A program made the position numbers and the translations under genes. From Subtercola boreus (GTDB lineage: Bacteria > Actinomycetota > Actinomycetes > Actinomycetales > Microbacteriaceae): a stretch of 64,000 nucleotides of DNA. Shown here one piece after another: positions 1-8,920 of this stretch; positions within the stretch are counted from its first letter, which is position 1, and each line of letters opens with the position of its first letter. The notes beneath the pieces were generated by a model. That model searched no databases, was not told where the DNA came from, and worked only from the letters and a program-made list of their open reading frames with translations. The stretch covers positions 1,798,001-1,862,000 of the forward strand of contig NZ_VFOO01000001.1 in NCBI RefSeq assembly GCF_006716115.1. The letters are read 5' to 3'.

Positions 1-640
1 TCTCGAGAGCCTCCAGCGTCTCCGTCAGGAACTCGTCAAGCGGCATCGCGTTGGGGTCGGTGAGGTTCACCGGCTGCAGCGCGGTGCGCGTGAGCGGCGG
101 CGCGATCTCGACCACCTCGACGCCGCTGCCCTGCAGCCGGTAGCGCAGCGACAGCGTGTACGAGTGCATCGCGGCCTTCGTCGCCGAGTACAGCGACGAT
201 CGCGCGAGCGGGGCGTAACCGAGCATCGAGGTGACGTTGACGATCGCCCCGCCGGGCACCGAACGAAGCTGGTCGACGAAGGCGGAGATCATCCGGATCG
301 GGCCGAGCAGGTTGGTGCCCATCACGAGCTGCAGCTCCTCCTCGTCGACGGCGGCGGTGGGGTCATCGTCGATCATCACGCCGGCGCAGTTGACCAGGAT
401 GTTCAGGCCGGGGTGCTGCGCTGTCAGCTCGCTCGCCGCCGAGATGATGGCCGTCGCATCCGACACATCGAGCAGGCGGGTCAGGATGCCCGGGTTCGCG
501 GCTCTGACGTCGGCCAGGAGGTCTTCGCGGTGACCGGCGACGATCACGGTGTTGCCGCGCGCGTTCAGCGCTTCGGCGAGCCCGCGGCCGATGCCGGAGC
601 CTCCGCCCGTGATGAGAATGGTGTTACCGGTGAGCTTCAT
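1..640 (-). CDS. SDR-family oxidoreductase, DltE-like (3' end cut by window edge)
   Basis: Short-chain dehydrogenase/reductase that would catalyse NAD(P)-dependent oxidation or reduction of an alcohol/ketone; the substrate is unknown. About 213 residues are visible. The N-terminal nucleotide-binding glycine motif is GGGSGIG near residues 12-18, followed by an NCAGV stretch and the catalytic YSATK (Tyr-x-x-x-Lys). The ATG at 638-640 sits 6 bp after the stop of the upstream alpha/beta hydrolase, so it is the last visible gene of a leftward operon that starts at the FAD hydroxylase (7927). The C-terminus lies outside the window. Family assignment is secure; the role in the catabolic pathway is inferred from position only. 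Confidence 0.85.
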   Translation of the reverse strand, partial: MKLTGNTILITGGGSGIGRGLAEALNARGNTVIVAGHREDLLADVRAANPGILTRLLDVSDATAIISAASELTAQHPGLNILVNCAGVMIDDDPTAAVDEEELQLVMGTNLLGPIRMISAFVDQLRSVPGGAIVNVTSMLGYAPLARSSLYSATKAAMHSYTLSLRYRLQGSGVEVVEIAPPLTRTALQPVNLTDPNAMPLDEFLTETLEALE

Positions 641-646
641 CGTGGC

Positions 647-1627
647 TCACACCTCTTCCAGCAGCGCCGCTTGAGTCGCCCACTCGACCACGGTGTCGGC
701 GAAGAGCTGCGGGTCCGACCGGTGCATCGCGTGCCCCATCTCGGGAAACGAGAGGTACGTGACGGGCTGGCCGGCGGCGCGAACGAGCTCCTGCACCCGC
801 TGGGCCTGGAAGTCGGTCATACCTCCGGTCAGGCGGCCGGTGTGTTCATCCACCTGCCGGAAGTGGTGGGTGACCAGCACCGGAACCTTGACGTTCGAAA
901 GCATGTTCTGATGGTCGCAGGATGCCGTCGCCGACCCTGAGACGAACGCCCGGCCCCACTCGGGGTCGTACTCCTTCATGTTCTGCGGCGGCCCGGCCGG
1001 GCGCTCTCCGGGAGGCATGGGGAACATCCGCCCGAGGCCTTGCAGCGTGGATCGCGGCATCACCCGCGGAATGGCGCGCTGGAGGCCCGCCCAGTCGCCG
1101 ATCGACCATTGGTCGCCGAGATAGGTGTTCCAGAGCCCGAAGGTGAGGCCCATCCCCTGGTTCACCGACGGCCCACAGGCGGGATTCGTCTCGGAGGCGA
1201 AGAAGGGTGAATCCTCCCAGACGCCGCCCCTGATCTGGCCCGGCTTGGCGAACGCGCAGAGCCAGGCCGCGATGGTGCCACCCGACGACAGGCCGCTCAC
1301 CACGGTCGGCCGCCCGATGACGAGGTCGATGAAGTGAACGAGATCGGCGCCGAACGTGTCGAGGGTGTACCGACCCGGAGTCCAGGTGGACCGGCCCTGC
1401 CCACGGAGATCGACGGCGAAGACCTGGAAGTGCTCGGCCAGGAGCGGCATCGCCTGTTCGTAGCCCCACCACGACTCGCTCTGCGAGGGGATGAGCAGCA
1501 GCGCGGGAGCCGCCGGGTCGCCGGCCACCGCGTAGTTCATTCTGATCTCACCCAGGTCGACGGTGCGCTCTTCGAGGGTGTGTGGAACGAAGATGTCGGC
1601 GTGGTCGTGGGCTTCGAGAGAGGTCAT
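647..1627 (-). CDS. alpha/beta hydrolase
   Basis: 326-residue alpha/beta-hydrolase-fold enzyme. The nucleophile elbow is G-L-S-S-G-G (central Ser) and a late GHAMH supplies the likely catalytic His. In aromatic degradation operons this family often acts as a C-C hydrolase on ring-cleavage products or as an esterase/lactonase; which applies here is not shown. I chose the ATG at 1625-1627 because AGGAAG lies 8 bp upstream; an open extension to 1684 has no ribosome site and runs into the next gene. It lies 34 bp after an SDR stop and 6 bp before the next SDR, all on one strand with the aromatic-acid transporter. Confidence 0.85.
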   Translation of the reverse strand: MTSLEAHDHADIFVPHTLEERTVDLGEIRMNYAVAGDPAAPALLLIPSQSESWWGYEQAMPLLAEHFQVFAVDLRGQGRSTWTPGRYTLDTFGADLVHFIDLVIGRPTVVSGLSSGGTIAAWLCAFAKPGQIRGGVWEDSPFFASETNPACGPSVNQGMGLTFGLWNTYLGDQWSIGDWAGLQRAIPRVMPRSTLQGLGRMFPMPPGERPAGPPQNMKEYDPEWGRAFVSGSATASCDHQNMLSNVKVPVLVTHHFRQVDEHTGRLTGGMTDFQAQRVQELVRAAGQPVTYLSFPEMGHAMHRSDPQLFADTVVEWATQAALLEEV

Positions 1628-1661
1628 TGTCTGGCTTCCTGTGGTAGTGGTGATGATTCGG

Positions 1662-2420
1662 TCACTGTGCGGTCCATCCTGCATCGAGCATGAGAGACGA
1701 GCCTGTCACCAGGCTCGAGGCGTCGGAGGCGAGAAAGAGAACCGCCCCCATGACTTCTTCTGTCGTGCCGACACGGCCGAGGGCGTTGCGTGCGGTCACC
1801 CAGTCGAGAAACTCGGGGTTGTCGAACATCGGCCTCGTCAGTTCTGTGTCGATGAAGGTCGGGCAGATGGTGTTTACCCGCACGTTCCCAGAACCGACCT
1901 CCCAGGCGAGCGACTTCGCCAACCCTTCGAGGGCGTGCTTCGTGGCGGAGTACACGGTTCGACGCGGGCTTCCGACGTGCCCCATCTGTGAGGAGACGAG
2001 GATGATCGACCCCCTGCCGAGGCCGGTCATGCTCCGCGCAGCCGCCCGCGCGACGACGAAGGCCGACCGCACGTTCACCGCGATCATGTCGTCGAGATCG
2101 CCATCGAGCAGATCGACCAGCTCGACGGGCCGGTTGATCCCGACGCTGTGCACGACGATCTCGACCGGTCCGAACTCCTCGAAGGCAGCATCGACCGCCC
2201 GCGCATCTGAGACATCGAGAACGACGGCCGTGGCCACGCGCCCCTCCGCCCGAAGCTCCGCACAGAGCGATTCGAGGTGCGTCTCCGATCGCGCAGCGAC
2301 GAACACCTCCGCTCCTGCTTCGGCGAGCGCGGCGGCGGCGGCCAGACCGATGCCTCTGCTCGCGCCGACGATGAGTGCTCGTCGGCCGTCGAGACGGAAG
2401 GAGGGCGTGACGGGCAGCAT
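1662..2420 (-). CDS. SDR-family oxidoreductase (FabG-like)
   Basis: 252-residue classical short-chain dehydrogenase/reductase of typical length. GASRGIG near residues 19-25 is the cofactor-binding glycine motif, followed by a VNVRSAF helix, catalytic Ser in ILVSSQMG and Tyr/Lys in YSATK. The C-terminal SSLVTGSSLMLDAG pattern is typical of FabG-like members. It would oxidise or reduce a hydroxyl/keto intermediate. The start codon follows directly on the stop codon of the MFS transporter (0 bp spacing) and no clear Shine-Dalgarno is visible, so translation is probably coupled. Confidence 0.88.
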   Translation of the reverse strand: MLPVTPSFRLDGRRALIVGASRGIGLAAAAALAEAGAEVFVAARSETHLESLCAELRAEGRVATAVVLDVSDARAVDAAFEEFGPVEIVVHSVGINRPVELVDLLDGDLDDMIAVNVRSAFVVARAAARSMTGLGRGSIILVSSQMGHVGSPRRTVYSATKHALEGLAKSLAWEVGSGNVRVNTICPTFIDTELTRPMFDNPEFLDWVTARNALGRVGTTEEVMGAVLFLASDASSLVTGSSLMLDAGWTAQ

Positions 2421-3758
2421 CTACGCGCCGGCACTCACTGGAGCGAGTAGGCCGCTCTTGCGGGCTTCGCGGCCGGATCGACCGAGCGCCACGACAGCAA
2501 GGCCGCCGAGAACCAGCGGCAGGGCGAAGAGCAGGTAGAGCGACGGAGCGCTCCACCCGCCGTCGATCAGCACGCCGGCCAGGATGGGCGAGATGATCGC
2601 ACCGATGCGACCCAGCATGACGGCGAACCCGACTCCTGTGGTGCGCACAGACGTCGGGAACAGCTCGGGCGAGATGGTGAACAGACCGGTTGCACACGCC
2701 TGGATGAGCGCTCCGACGGCGAGTGCGAGAAACAGCGTCCAGCCGAGGCTGCCGAAGGAGAGCCCCATCGACAGGAAGGCGATGGCTGCGCCCGCGAAGG
2801 CGATGATGGTCAGAGTCCTGTTCCTGAAGACGATGGCGAGCAGGGCGAAGACGATTGCGGCCAGGGCCCCTCCGACATTCAGCAGCACGCCGGCACCGAT
2901 GCCCTGCTGGGCGGTCATCCCGGCCTGCTGGAGCAGCCGCGGAGTCCAGCCGTTGGCGAAGTAGAACGCCGCCATCATGACGAAAAACGCGAATCCGATC
3001 AGCGCGGTCTTGCGACCGTTCTTCCCCGAGAAGAGCTCGGTCACGACCACGTTCTTCGGCCTCGGCTCGTGGTCGGGCAGCGCATCGATCGCGGCCAGCT
3101 TCATTTTCACCAAGGTGCGGTTGACGGTCTCCAGTGCATTCCTCGGGCGCTTGAAAAGCAGGAAGTCGATCGACTCCGGCAGGGCGAAGAACACGACGAC
3201 GAAAACGATGAGCGTGAACACCGCACCGACGACGAAGCTCGCCCGCCAACCGTAGGTACCCAGCACGATGGCCGCGACGAAGCCGCCGACGACTCCACCG
3301 ATCGGCAGACCGGCGGTGCCGAGCGCGACCATCGTCGCGCGCCGACGTTGCGGGGAGAACTCCGAGATCACAACGGGCAGGCCGGCCACCAGGCCGCCCA
3401 CACCGACGCCGGTGATCACTCGCGTGATGCCGAGCTCGGTCATGTTCGTCGTGAGCGCTGAGCCAGCCATCGACACGATCACGATGCCGAGGCAGAGCAG
3501 CGTCATCCGGCGACGGCCGATACGGTCGGCCAGGGGTGCGATCAGGGCTGAACCGAACACCAGACCGATGCCCACGGAGCTGAGCAGCACACCGATCTGG
3601 GTGGCGTTCAGCTTCCATTCCGCGGCGACGGCCGAGGCGGAGAATGCCATCAGCAGAAGGTCGTACCCCTCGATCAGAACGATGACAAGGCAAATGGTGA
3701 TGACCAGGATCTGATATCGGCTCAGTGGAGCGCGATCGATGGACTCGCGAATGGACAT
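2421..3758 (-). CDS. MFS transporter, aromatic acid:H+ symporter (AAHS) type
   Basis: 445-residue, 12-helix major facilitator. The N-terminal block with EGYDLLLMAFSASAVAAEW and the helix 2-3 loop with PLADRIGRR match the AAHS group (PcaK/MhpT-like), whose members import hydroxybenzoates and related acids with protons. Transmembrane segments fill residues about 18-190 and 245-430, separated by a charged loop. It sits inside the leftward operon between the aldehyde dehydrogenase and an SDR, so it is the likely uptake system for the pathway substrate. AAAGGTG precedes the ATG. A 118-bp gap upstream could hold a secondary promoter, but none stands out. Confidence 0.88.
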   Translation of the reverse strand: MSIRESIDRAPLSRYQILVITICLVIVLIEGYDLLLMAFSASAVAAEWKLNATQIGVLLSSVGIGLVFGSALIAPLADRIGRRRMTLLCLGIVIVSMAGSALTTNMTELGITRVITGVGVGGLVAGLPVVISEFSPQRRRATMVALGTAGLPIGGVVGGFVAAIVLGTYGWRASFVVGAVFTLIVFVVVFFALPESIDFLLFKRPRNALETVNRTLVKMKLAAIDALPDHEPRPKNVVVTELFSGKNGRKTALIGFAFFVMMAAFYFANGWTPRLLQQAGMTAQQGIGAGVLLNVGGALAAIVFALLAIVFRNRTLTIIAFAGAAIAFLSMGLSFGSLGWTLFLALAVGALIQACATGLFTISPELFPTSVRTTGVGFAVMLGRIGAIISPILAGVLIDGGWSAPSLYLLFALPLVLGGLAVVALGRSGREARKSGLLAPVSAGA

Positions 3759-3876
3759 GGAGACACCTTTCTCTGTGGCGCGACGAAGGAGCGGCTCCGA
3801 TGCCGCCTCGCGCAGTATGTGTGTGCTGTGACCGAGCGTCTTCTTCGACGTCGGCGAATACCCCCGGTGGATCCTG
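3759..3876. other. 118-bp spacer inside the leftward catabolic operon
   Basis: Longest gap in the leftward operon, between the aldehyde dehydrogenase stop and the transporter start. I see the transporter ribosome site but no clear hairpin with a T-tract and no convincing -35/-10 pair, so read-through from the hydroxylase promoter is the simplest reading. Confidence 0.4.
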
Positions 3877-5373
3877 TTAGAAGGGGTACCTCCCGGGTTC
3901 GCGGCTCACAGTGGTGAGTCGAACCTCGGTGAAGTCTTCGATGGCGTAGTAGCCCGAACGGCCCCAGCCACTGTCTTTGACGCCTCCCACGGGAAGCGAC
4001 GCCTCGCTCGCCATCGTCGGCGCGTTGATGTGGATGATGCCAGTGTCGAAACGCGCGGCCAGGTCGAGACCTCGGGCACGATTGCGCGTCATGATCGACG
4101 CGCTGAGCCCGAAGGGAGTGTTCTGGGAGGCGCGGAACGCTTCCTCGGCGTCGTCGAAGGCTTCGATCACCAGCAGCGGCCCGAACGTCTCGTCGGCTCC
4201 GGTCGAGCAGATCGCATCCGCCGGCACGTGGCTGAGGATCGTGGGCGGGTAGAGTCTGCCGTCGGCCGTGCCACCGGTCACCAGCGCCGCACCCCGGTCG
4301 AGCGCATCCTGGACCCGCGCCGCGATCTGCTCAACAGCACCGTCGTTGATGAGCGGCCCGATGATGACCGCGGGGTCGCGGGGGTCGCCGATCTTCAACG
4401 TCTCGACGCGGGCTTTCAGGCCCGCCACGAACTCGTCGTGAAGGGAGCTGTGAACATAGACCTTCCGCGAGTTCATGCAGACTTGGCCCTGGTGGAGGAA
4501 CGCGCCGAAGGTCACGGCCCTGATGGATTCCTCGACGTCGGCGTCATCGAGGATGAGCACGGGGTTGAAGCCGCCGAGCTCCAGCACCATGCGCTTCAGC
4601 GCCCGGCCGGCCTGTGCGCCGAGGATGCGCGCGGTCCTGTCCGACCCGGTGAAGTTGATGCAGCGCACCGCCGGGCTCTCGAAGAAGACATCGGAGATCG
4701 CCGGCGCCTCGCCGGGCGCGTGCGTGACCACGTTGAAGGTCCCGGCGGGGAAGCCGGCCTCCTCGAGGATCTCGGCGTGCACGAGGCCCGCCGACCGGGG
4801 CGCGAGCTCGGAGGGCTTGATGACCGTCGTGTTGCCGAAGGCCATCGGCAGCAGGAAGGTGCGCCAGGCGAGATAGAAGGCTCCGTTCCAGGGAGTGAAC
4901 CCGGCGACCACGCCGAGCGGCTTGCGGGTGACCGTCGCGGTTCGCCCAGGCACGTCGCTCCGCAGCACGTCGCCCGCAGGCAGGTAGCCCCAGCCGGCGG
5001 CCTGGCGCAGCATCGCCGCAGACAACCGGATCTGGAACGACGAGAAGGCGCGGCTCGCTCCACCCTCGACCGCCATGAGTTCGACCAGCTCTTCGGTGCG
5101 GCGCTCCACGATGTCGGCCGCCTTCAGGAACAGCAGCTGCCGGGCCCCGGGTGCCAGGTTCGCCCACGCCGGGAACGCGGCGGCCGCTGCCTCGACGGCA
5201 GCCCGCGCCTCGGCCGAGCCGCCGGCCGCAGCCTCGCCGACGAGCTCGCCGTTCAGGGGGTTGTGGACGGGGAAGGTCGGGCCGCCGGCATCCGTCCATT
5301 CGCCATTGATGAAGTGGGAACTGACAACAGAAGACGCGTTGGTCGACGCTGCTGTTTCAAGGGAGATGGTCAT
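3877..5373 (-). CDS. NAD(P)-dependent aldehyde dehydrogenase
   Basis: 498-residue aldehyde dehydrogenase superfamily enzyme, full family length. Visible are the PWN segment of the cofactor site (FTPWNGAF), the ELGG motif carrying the general-base Glu near residue 264, and GQVCMNS with the catalytic Cys about 35 residues later. The sequence style resembles benzaldehyde/vanillin/salicylaldehyde dehydrogenases, which turn aromatic aldehydes into acids; the true substrate is unknown. ATG at 5371-5373 is preceded by AAGGAA and lies 8 bp after the stop of the amidohydrolase upstream; a much longer open frame extends to 6000 but overlaps that gene in another frame. Confidence 0.9.
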   Translation of the reverse strand: MTISLETAASTNASSVVSSHFINGEWTDAGGPTFPVHNPLNGELVGEAAAGGSAEARAAVEAAAAAFPAWANLAPGARQLLFLKAADIVERRTEELVELMAVEGGASRAFSSFQIRLSAAMLRQAAGWGYLPAGDVLRSDVPGRTATVTRKPLGVVAGFTPWNGAFYLAWRTFLLPMAFGNTTVIKPSELAPRSAGLVHAEILEEAGFPAGTFNVVTHAPGEAPAISDVFFESPAVRCINFTGSDRTARILGAQAGRALKRMVLELGGFNPVLILDDADVEESIRAVTFGAFLHQGQVCMNSRKVYVHSSLHDEFVAGLKARVETLKIGDPRDPAVIIGPLINDGAVEQIAARVQDALDRGAALVTGGTADGRLYPPTILSHVPADAICSTGADETFGPLLVIEAFDDAEEAFRASQNTPFGLSASIMTRNRARGLDLAARFDTGIIHINAPTMASEASLPVGGVKDSGWGRSGYYAIEDFTEVRLTTVSREPGRYPF

Positions 5374-5381
5374 GACGTTCC

Positions 5382-6335
5382 TTAGATGTTGAGAAGCTTC
5401 TCGACGTTGCCGTGGGCGATCTTCTCGCGGTCGGCAGTCTCGAGGGGTGCGGAGGCGAGGTAGGTCGTCGCCTTCTCGCTGGGGGCGAAGGGATGATCGA
5501 CCGAGAACATGATGCGGTCGACTCCGAACGCGTTGATCGCGCAGAGCAGGGGGATGTCGGAGTTGTAGCCCGACGTGGTGAGATACAGGTTGCGGCGGAG
5601 CGTTTCGGCGACGCTCAGCGAATGGCCGGTGACAACCGGGCTCAGCATGTCCTCGATGCGGTCGATGTGGAACGGCAGCCCTTCGCCCATGTGCCCGACG
5701 ATGATCTTCAGCTCGGGCAGCTCTTCGAATACTCCCTGGGCTACCATCCGGAGCACGTGCATCGCCGTCTCCGAGTGCCAGCCCCAGCCCGAGGTCGACA
5801 GGCAGGCGCCCACCTCGGGAGTCAGACCCGAGTAGTAGGTGCTGACGATGTCGGCGGGCGGCGGGGCCGGGTGCAGGTACAGGGGAACATCCAAACGCGC
5901 TGCAGCCTCGAGCACAGGGCGAACCGAGGGGTCGTCGAGGAAGACCCCGTTCGTCTGGCCGTGGATCATGGCCCCGAGGAAGCCCAGTTCTTCGACACAC
6001 CTCGTCAGTTCATCGGCGGCCCCCGACGGGTCGCTCATGGGCAGTGCGGCGAAGGCCTTGAACCGGTCTGGCGTCGTCGCCACGATCTCGGCCAGACGGT
6101 CGTTGATCCTGTGGTTGACGTCGACCGCGCGGCTGGGCTCGAGACCCTGGACGAAGTAGCTGAGGGCCGACAGCACCTGCACGTCGATGCCGGCGTCATC
6201 CATGACCCGCAGTCGCGCCTCGCCCACCTCGTCGAGTTCGGCGGCGCGCTTGCCGGCGCGGAGCCCCAGGTCGACGCCGGCCGCCTCGATGATGTCGCGC
6301 GGCAGCATGTGCTCTTCGAGAGCGATGATCTTCAT
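5382..6335 (-). CDS. amidohydrolase-2 family protein, gamma-resorcylate decarboxylase-like
   Basis: 317-residue metal-dependent TIM-barrel protein. The N-terminus ALEEH (E7-x-H9) is the metal-binding start of the ACMSD/gamma-resorcylate decarboxylase group; LYLHPAPPP supplies a barrel His, VGHMGEGLPF another, and SVDHPF the late Asp. Known relatives perform cofactor-free decarboxylation of hydroxybenzoates or hydrolyse ring-cleavage products. The ATG overlaps the FAD-hydroxylase stop as ATGA, so the two are translationally coupled. It is paralogous to the protein at 10620-11615. Decarboxylase activity is inferred from family and context. Confidence 0.85.
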   Translation of the reverse strand: MKIIALEEHMLPRDIIEAAGVDLGLRAGKRAAELDEVGEARLRVMDDAGIDVQVLSALSYFVQGLEPSRAVDVNHRINDRLAEIVATTPDRFKAFAALPMSDPSGAADELTRCVEELGFLGAMIHGQTNGVFLDDPSVRPVLEAAARLDVPLYLHPAPPPADIVSTYYSGLTPEVGACLSTSGWGWHSETAMHVLRMVAQGVFEELPELKIIVGHMGEGLPFHIDRIEDMLSPVVTGHSLSVAETLRRNLYLTTSGYNSDIPLLCAINAFGVDRIMFSVDHPFAPSEKATTYLASAPLETADREKIAHGNVEKLLNI

Positions 6336-7927
6336 ACGAGCGCCCCTTCGGCGTGGCTTTCGGTTGCTTCTGCGGGACTGCCGGAGAAACCACGCAGGGC
6401 AGACTGCAGTACCCCGCTCCAATCGGGAGCGTCATCGCCGACCCACGCTATGTGCTGGTCGGGTCTCACCAGCACGACACCCGGATCGTCCGACTCGAGG
6501 TGGTGCATCGGAATGGCGTGCTGCAGAGCTTCGGCCAGGAGCGGTGCGACCGCATCGGCGGTACCGATGACCGTGAACCACTCACCGAGCAGATCGTAGA
6601 TCGGGCGACCGCCGATGAACCGGTGCGGCAGCCTGTTCCCCGCCTCGGTCTTCGGCACGTAGAGGGCCGGCGTGGGCGCCTGATCCTTCGAGGTGGGGCC
6701 GTAGCCGTAGCCGAGCACCAGCCCGGAACTCAGGAACTCCGGTGACTTCAGCGCTTGGATGACCGGTCCGAACTCGTCTCGCGCGCTCTCGAAGGCCGTT
6801 CCTGACGCCATCAGGAGGGGGTTGCTGAGGTCGATCGACAGCGAAGCCATGTTCGATGCCGCCAACTCGATCGTCTGGGTCTCGATGGGTCGGCGCTCCA
6901 GGCCGTAGCTGTCGAGCAGTTCGTCGGGTGCCCACCCGCCGATCACGGCGGCGAGCTTCCAGCCGAGATTCACCGCATCCCCCACACCCGTGTTGAATCC
7001 ATGCCCGCCCCAGGGCGGGTTCTGATGGGCCGCGTCGCCGACGATGAAGAGCCGGCCCGTGCGGTACGTGTCTGCAAGCAGCATCCGTGCCTGCCAGGGA
7101 TCGGTGGCGAGCACTTCGACATCCACCTCGGCACCGATGAGGGAACGCACGATCCGCACTGCATGCGCAGCGTCGTCGACGTGGGTCGTTCCCGTCGAGA
7201 TCGCCCAATACGTGCCCGAGTGATCGAGCGGCCCCACGACCCCGGGCGAATCGGGGTTCAGAACCCAGTAGTGAATCGACGGTTCATGCGGGATGAGGCC
7301 GGCCAGCTCTCTCGAGCGGAACGTGATGTTGACGTTGGGTCGCCCCGCCACCGAACCCTCGTAGCGGGCCCGCATTGCCGCACGCACAGGACTGCGGGGC
7401 CCATCCGCACCGACGACCCAGAGAGCGGAGAGGATGCGGCGCTCACCGCTCTCGTTCTCGATGACGACCCGAGCGTGTTGCGGCCCGTCGGTCACCTCGA
7501 CCGCGCGCCAGCCGAGAAGGAGCTCGGCCCCCCGCTTTTCGGTGAGATCGGCACGTAGCACCTCCTCGACGAGCGGCTGGGTCACCTGCTGGGCCGGCTC
7601 AGGCGAGAGCTCCGGGCCGGCATCGAGGCCCAGGCATCCATCGACATGGGTTATCTCGCGCCCCGTGACGGTCTGCACGAAGGTGACACGCTGCGACCAC
7701 TCCCTGGTCAATGGTGCGACCTCGCGGAGGCGGTCGGCGATGCCCCATCGGCGGAAGTGCTCCATGGTCCGTACAGACGTGGTCTTGGCCCGGGGGCGAG
7801 AGTGGTCGACGACGGCACGGGGTTCGACCACGGTCGCCGCCACACCGTGGAAGCTCAGCTCTTCGGCCAGCGCCAACCCGACGGGGCCGCCGCCGATGAT
7901 CAGAACGGGCGCGACATCTTCGGTCAT
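6332..7927 (-). CDS. FAD-dependent aromatic hydroxylase (class A flavoprotein monooxygenase)
   Basis: 531-residue single-component flavin monooxygenase of the PHBH/MhpA/TfdB type, which hydroxylates phenolic rings with NAD(P)H and O2. IIGGGPVGLA near residues 10-19 binds the FAD ADP moiety; VVGADGPRSPVR near residue 160 is the DG motif; VGDAAHQNPPWGGHG near residue 300 is the GD motif. The C-terminal 130 residues resemble the thioredoxin-like tail of phenol hydroxylases. AGGAG precedes the ATG at 7925-7927. First gene of the leftward operon, divergent from the IclR gene across 103 bp. Exact substrate unknown. Confidence 0.9.
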   Translation of the reverse strand: MTEDVAPVLIIGGGPVGLALAEELSFHGVAATVVEPRAVVDHSRPRAKTTSVRTMEHFRRWGIADRLREVAPLTREWSQRVTFVQTVTGREITHVDGCLGLDAGPELSPEPAQQVTQPLVEEVLRADLTEKRGAELLLGWRAVEVTDGPQHARVVIENESGERRILSALWVVGADGPRSPVRAAMRARYEGSVAGRPNVNITFRSRELAGLIPHEPSIHYWVLNPDSPGVVGPLDHSGTYWAISTGTTHVDDAAHAVRIVRSLIGAEVDVEVLATDPWQARMLLADTYRTGRLFIVGDAAHQNPPWGGHGFNTGVGDAVNLGWKLAAVIGGWAPDELLDSYGLERRPIETQTIELAASNMASLSIDLSNPLLMASGTAFESARDEFGPVIQALKSPEFLSSGLVLGYGYGPTSKDQAPTPALYVPKTEAGNRLPHRFIGGRPIYDLLGEWFTVIGTADAVAPLLAEALQHAIPMHHLESDDPGVVLVRPDQHIAWVGDDAPDWSGVLQSALRGFSGSPAEATESHAEGALV

Positions 7928-7995
7928 GGTGAAACTCCTGAGCTGAGGCGGTCTTCTTCGACAGAACCGATAGTGCCCCACCGCCCAGCAGAACG

Positions 7996-8024
7996 TTGCC
8001 GAGACTTTCAATGGATGGCATTAT
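7996..8024 (+). promoter_or_regulatory. likely promoter of the IclR gene, giving a near-leaderless mRNA
   Basis: TTGCCG at 7996-8001 and CATTAT at 8019-8024 are separated by exactly 17 bp. The -10 box ends 6 bp before the ATG at 8031, so the transcript would start at or next to the start codon. No Shine-Dalgarno precedes that ATG, which fits a leaderless mRNA. The promoter of the divergent hydroxylase operon must lie in the same 103 bp, but no good -35/-10 pair was found for it. Confidence 0.6.
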
Positions 8025-8030
8025 CACGAC

Positions 8031-8810
8031 ATGACCACAGCTCCCCGACGCGGCGGGCGCCCCGCTTCAGGCGAACCACTCCTCGACCGCGCCTTTCGTC
8101 TGCTGGATGCCTTCACGGACGAAGAGACGACACTCACTCTCACGAAACTGAGTGAGCGAGCCGGCATCCCCCTCAGCTCCACCCTGCGACTCGCCCAACA
8201 CCTCGCCCGGCTCGGAGCACTCGAACGCCAGGCCGACGGCACGTTCACCATCGGTCTGCGCCTGCTCGAGTACGCGGCCCTGGCCCCGCGCGGGCACGGC
8301 CTGCGCGCCATTGCCCTGCCCTACATGGAAGATCTTCATCGCGCGACCCGGCAGCATGTGCAGCTCGCCGTTCGTGAGAACGATGAGGCCGTCATCGTCG
8401 AGCGGCTCTCCGCTCCCGGTGCCGGCAAGGTGCTCTACCACGTCGGCGGCCGCGTGCCGCTGCACGGCACCGGTCTCGGCCACATCCTGCTCGCCCACAG
8501 TCGCCCCGAGTTCCAGGAGTCGTATCTGAGACGCGAACTCTTCCTCGAACCGGAACACACCCGCATGACCGCCGCGACGCTGCAGACACAACTCGACTCT
8601 GTTCGAACAACGGGCGTCGCCTACATGTCACGGCTGCTGCCCGAACCGGCAGCGTCTGTCGCTGCACCCATCTTCGATCGTGCGGGCGCCTGCGCTGCAG
8701 CGATCTCGGTGCTCGGCGCAGACGGCTCCCTCGACACCCGGATGCTCGAACCTGCCGTCGTCGCCATCGCTCGCGCGATCTCACGCGACCTGAAGCGCAG
8801 CGGGCGGTAG
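8031..8810 (+). CDS. IclR-family transcriptional regulator
   Basis: 259-residue IclR regulator of usual length. The N-terminal winged helix-turn-helix spans about residues 18-80 (LTLTKLSERAGIPLSSTLRLAQHL is the HTH region) and the effector-binding domain covers about 90-255 (VGGRVPLHGTGLGHILLAH is a family hallmark). IclR proteins sense aromatic acids or ring-cleavage products and control the neighbouring catabolic operon. It stands between the leftward hydroxylase operon and the rightward dioxygenase-FAH genes and probably controls both. Some family members activate and others repress; which applies here is not visible. Confidence 0.92.
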   Translation: MTTAPRRGGRPASGEPLLDRAFRLLDAFTDEETTLTLTKLSERAGIPLSSTLRLAQHLARLGALERQADGTFTIGLRLLEYAALAPRGHGLRAIALPYMEDLHRATRQHVQLAVRENDEAVIVERLSAPGAGKVLYHVGGRVPLHGTGLGHILLAHSRPEFQESYLRRELFLEPEHTRMTAATLQTQLDSVRTTGVAYMSRLLPEPAASVAAPIFDRAGACAAAISVLGADGSLDTRMLEPAVVAIARAISRDLKRSGR

Positions 8811-8878
8811 CCCGACGACTTCCAACCATTGGGATGTTTTTGCGGGCAGCCGGATGCGCTCCGGTACACATGACGCAG

Positions 8879-8901
8879 TCAGACGCGGCACTTCCGTCTG
8901 A
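8879..8901. promoter_or_regulatory. 7-bp perfect inverted repeat upstream of the dioxygenase gene (candidate operator)
   Basis: TCAGACG at 8879-8885 and CGTCTGA at 8895-8901 are perfect inverted arms around a 9-bp spacer. The element sits just before the ribosome site AAGGAGG (8907-8913) of the VOC dioxygenase and after the IclR gene. A weak promoter (TTGCGG about 8840, TACACA about 8865) lies upstream, which would put the repeat at the transcription start. A binding site for the adjacent IclR protein is the simplest guess; a leader hairpin is the alternative. Confidence 0.4.
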
Positions 8902-8920
8902 TTCTCAAGGAGGAGAACCC

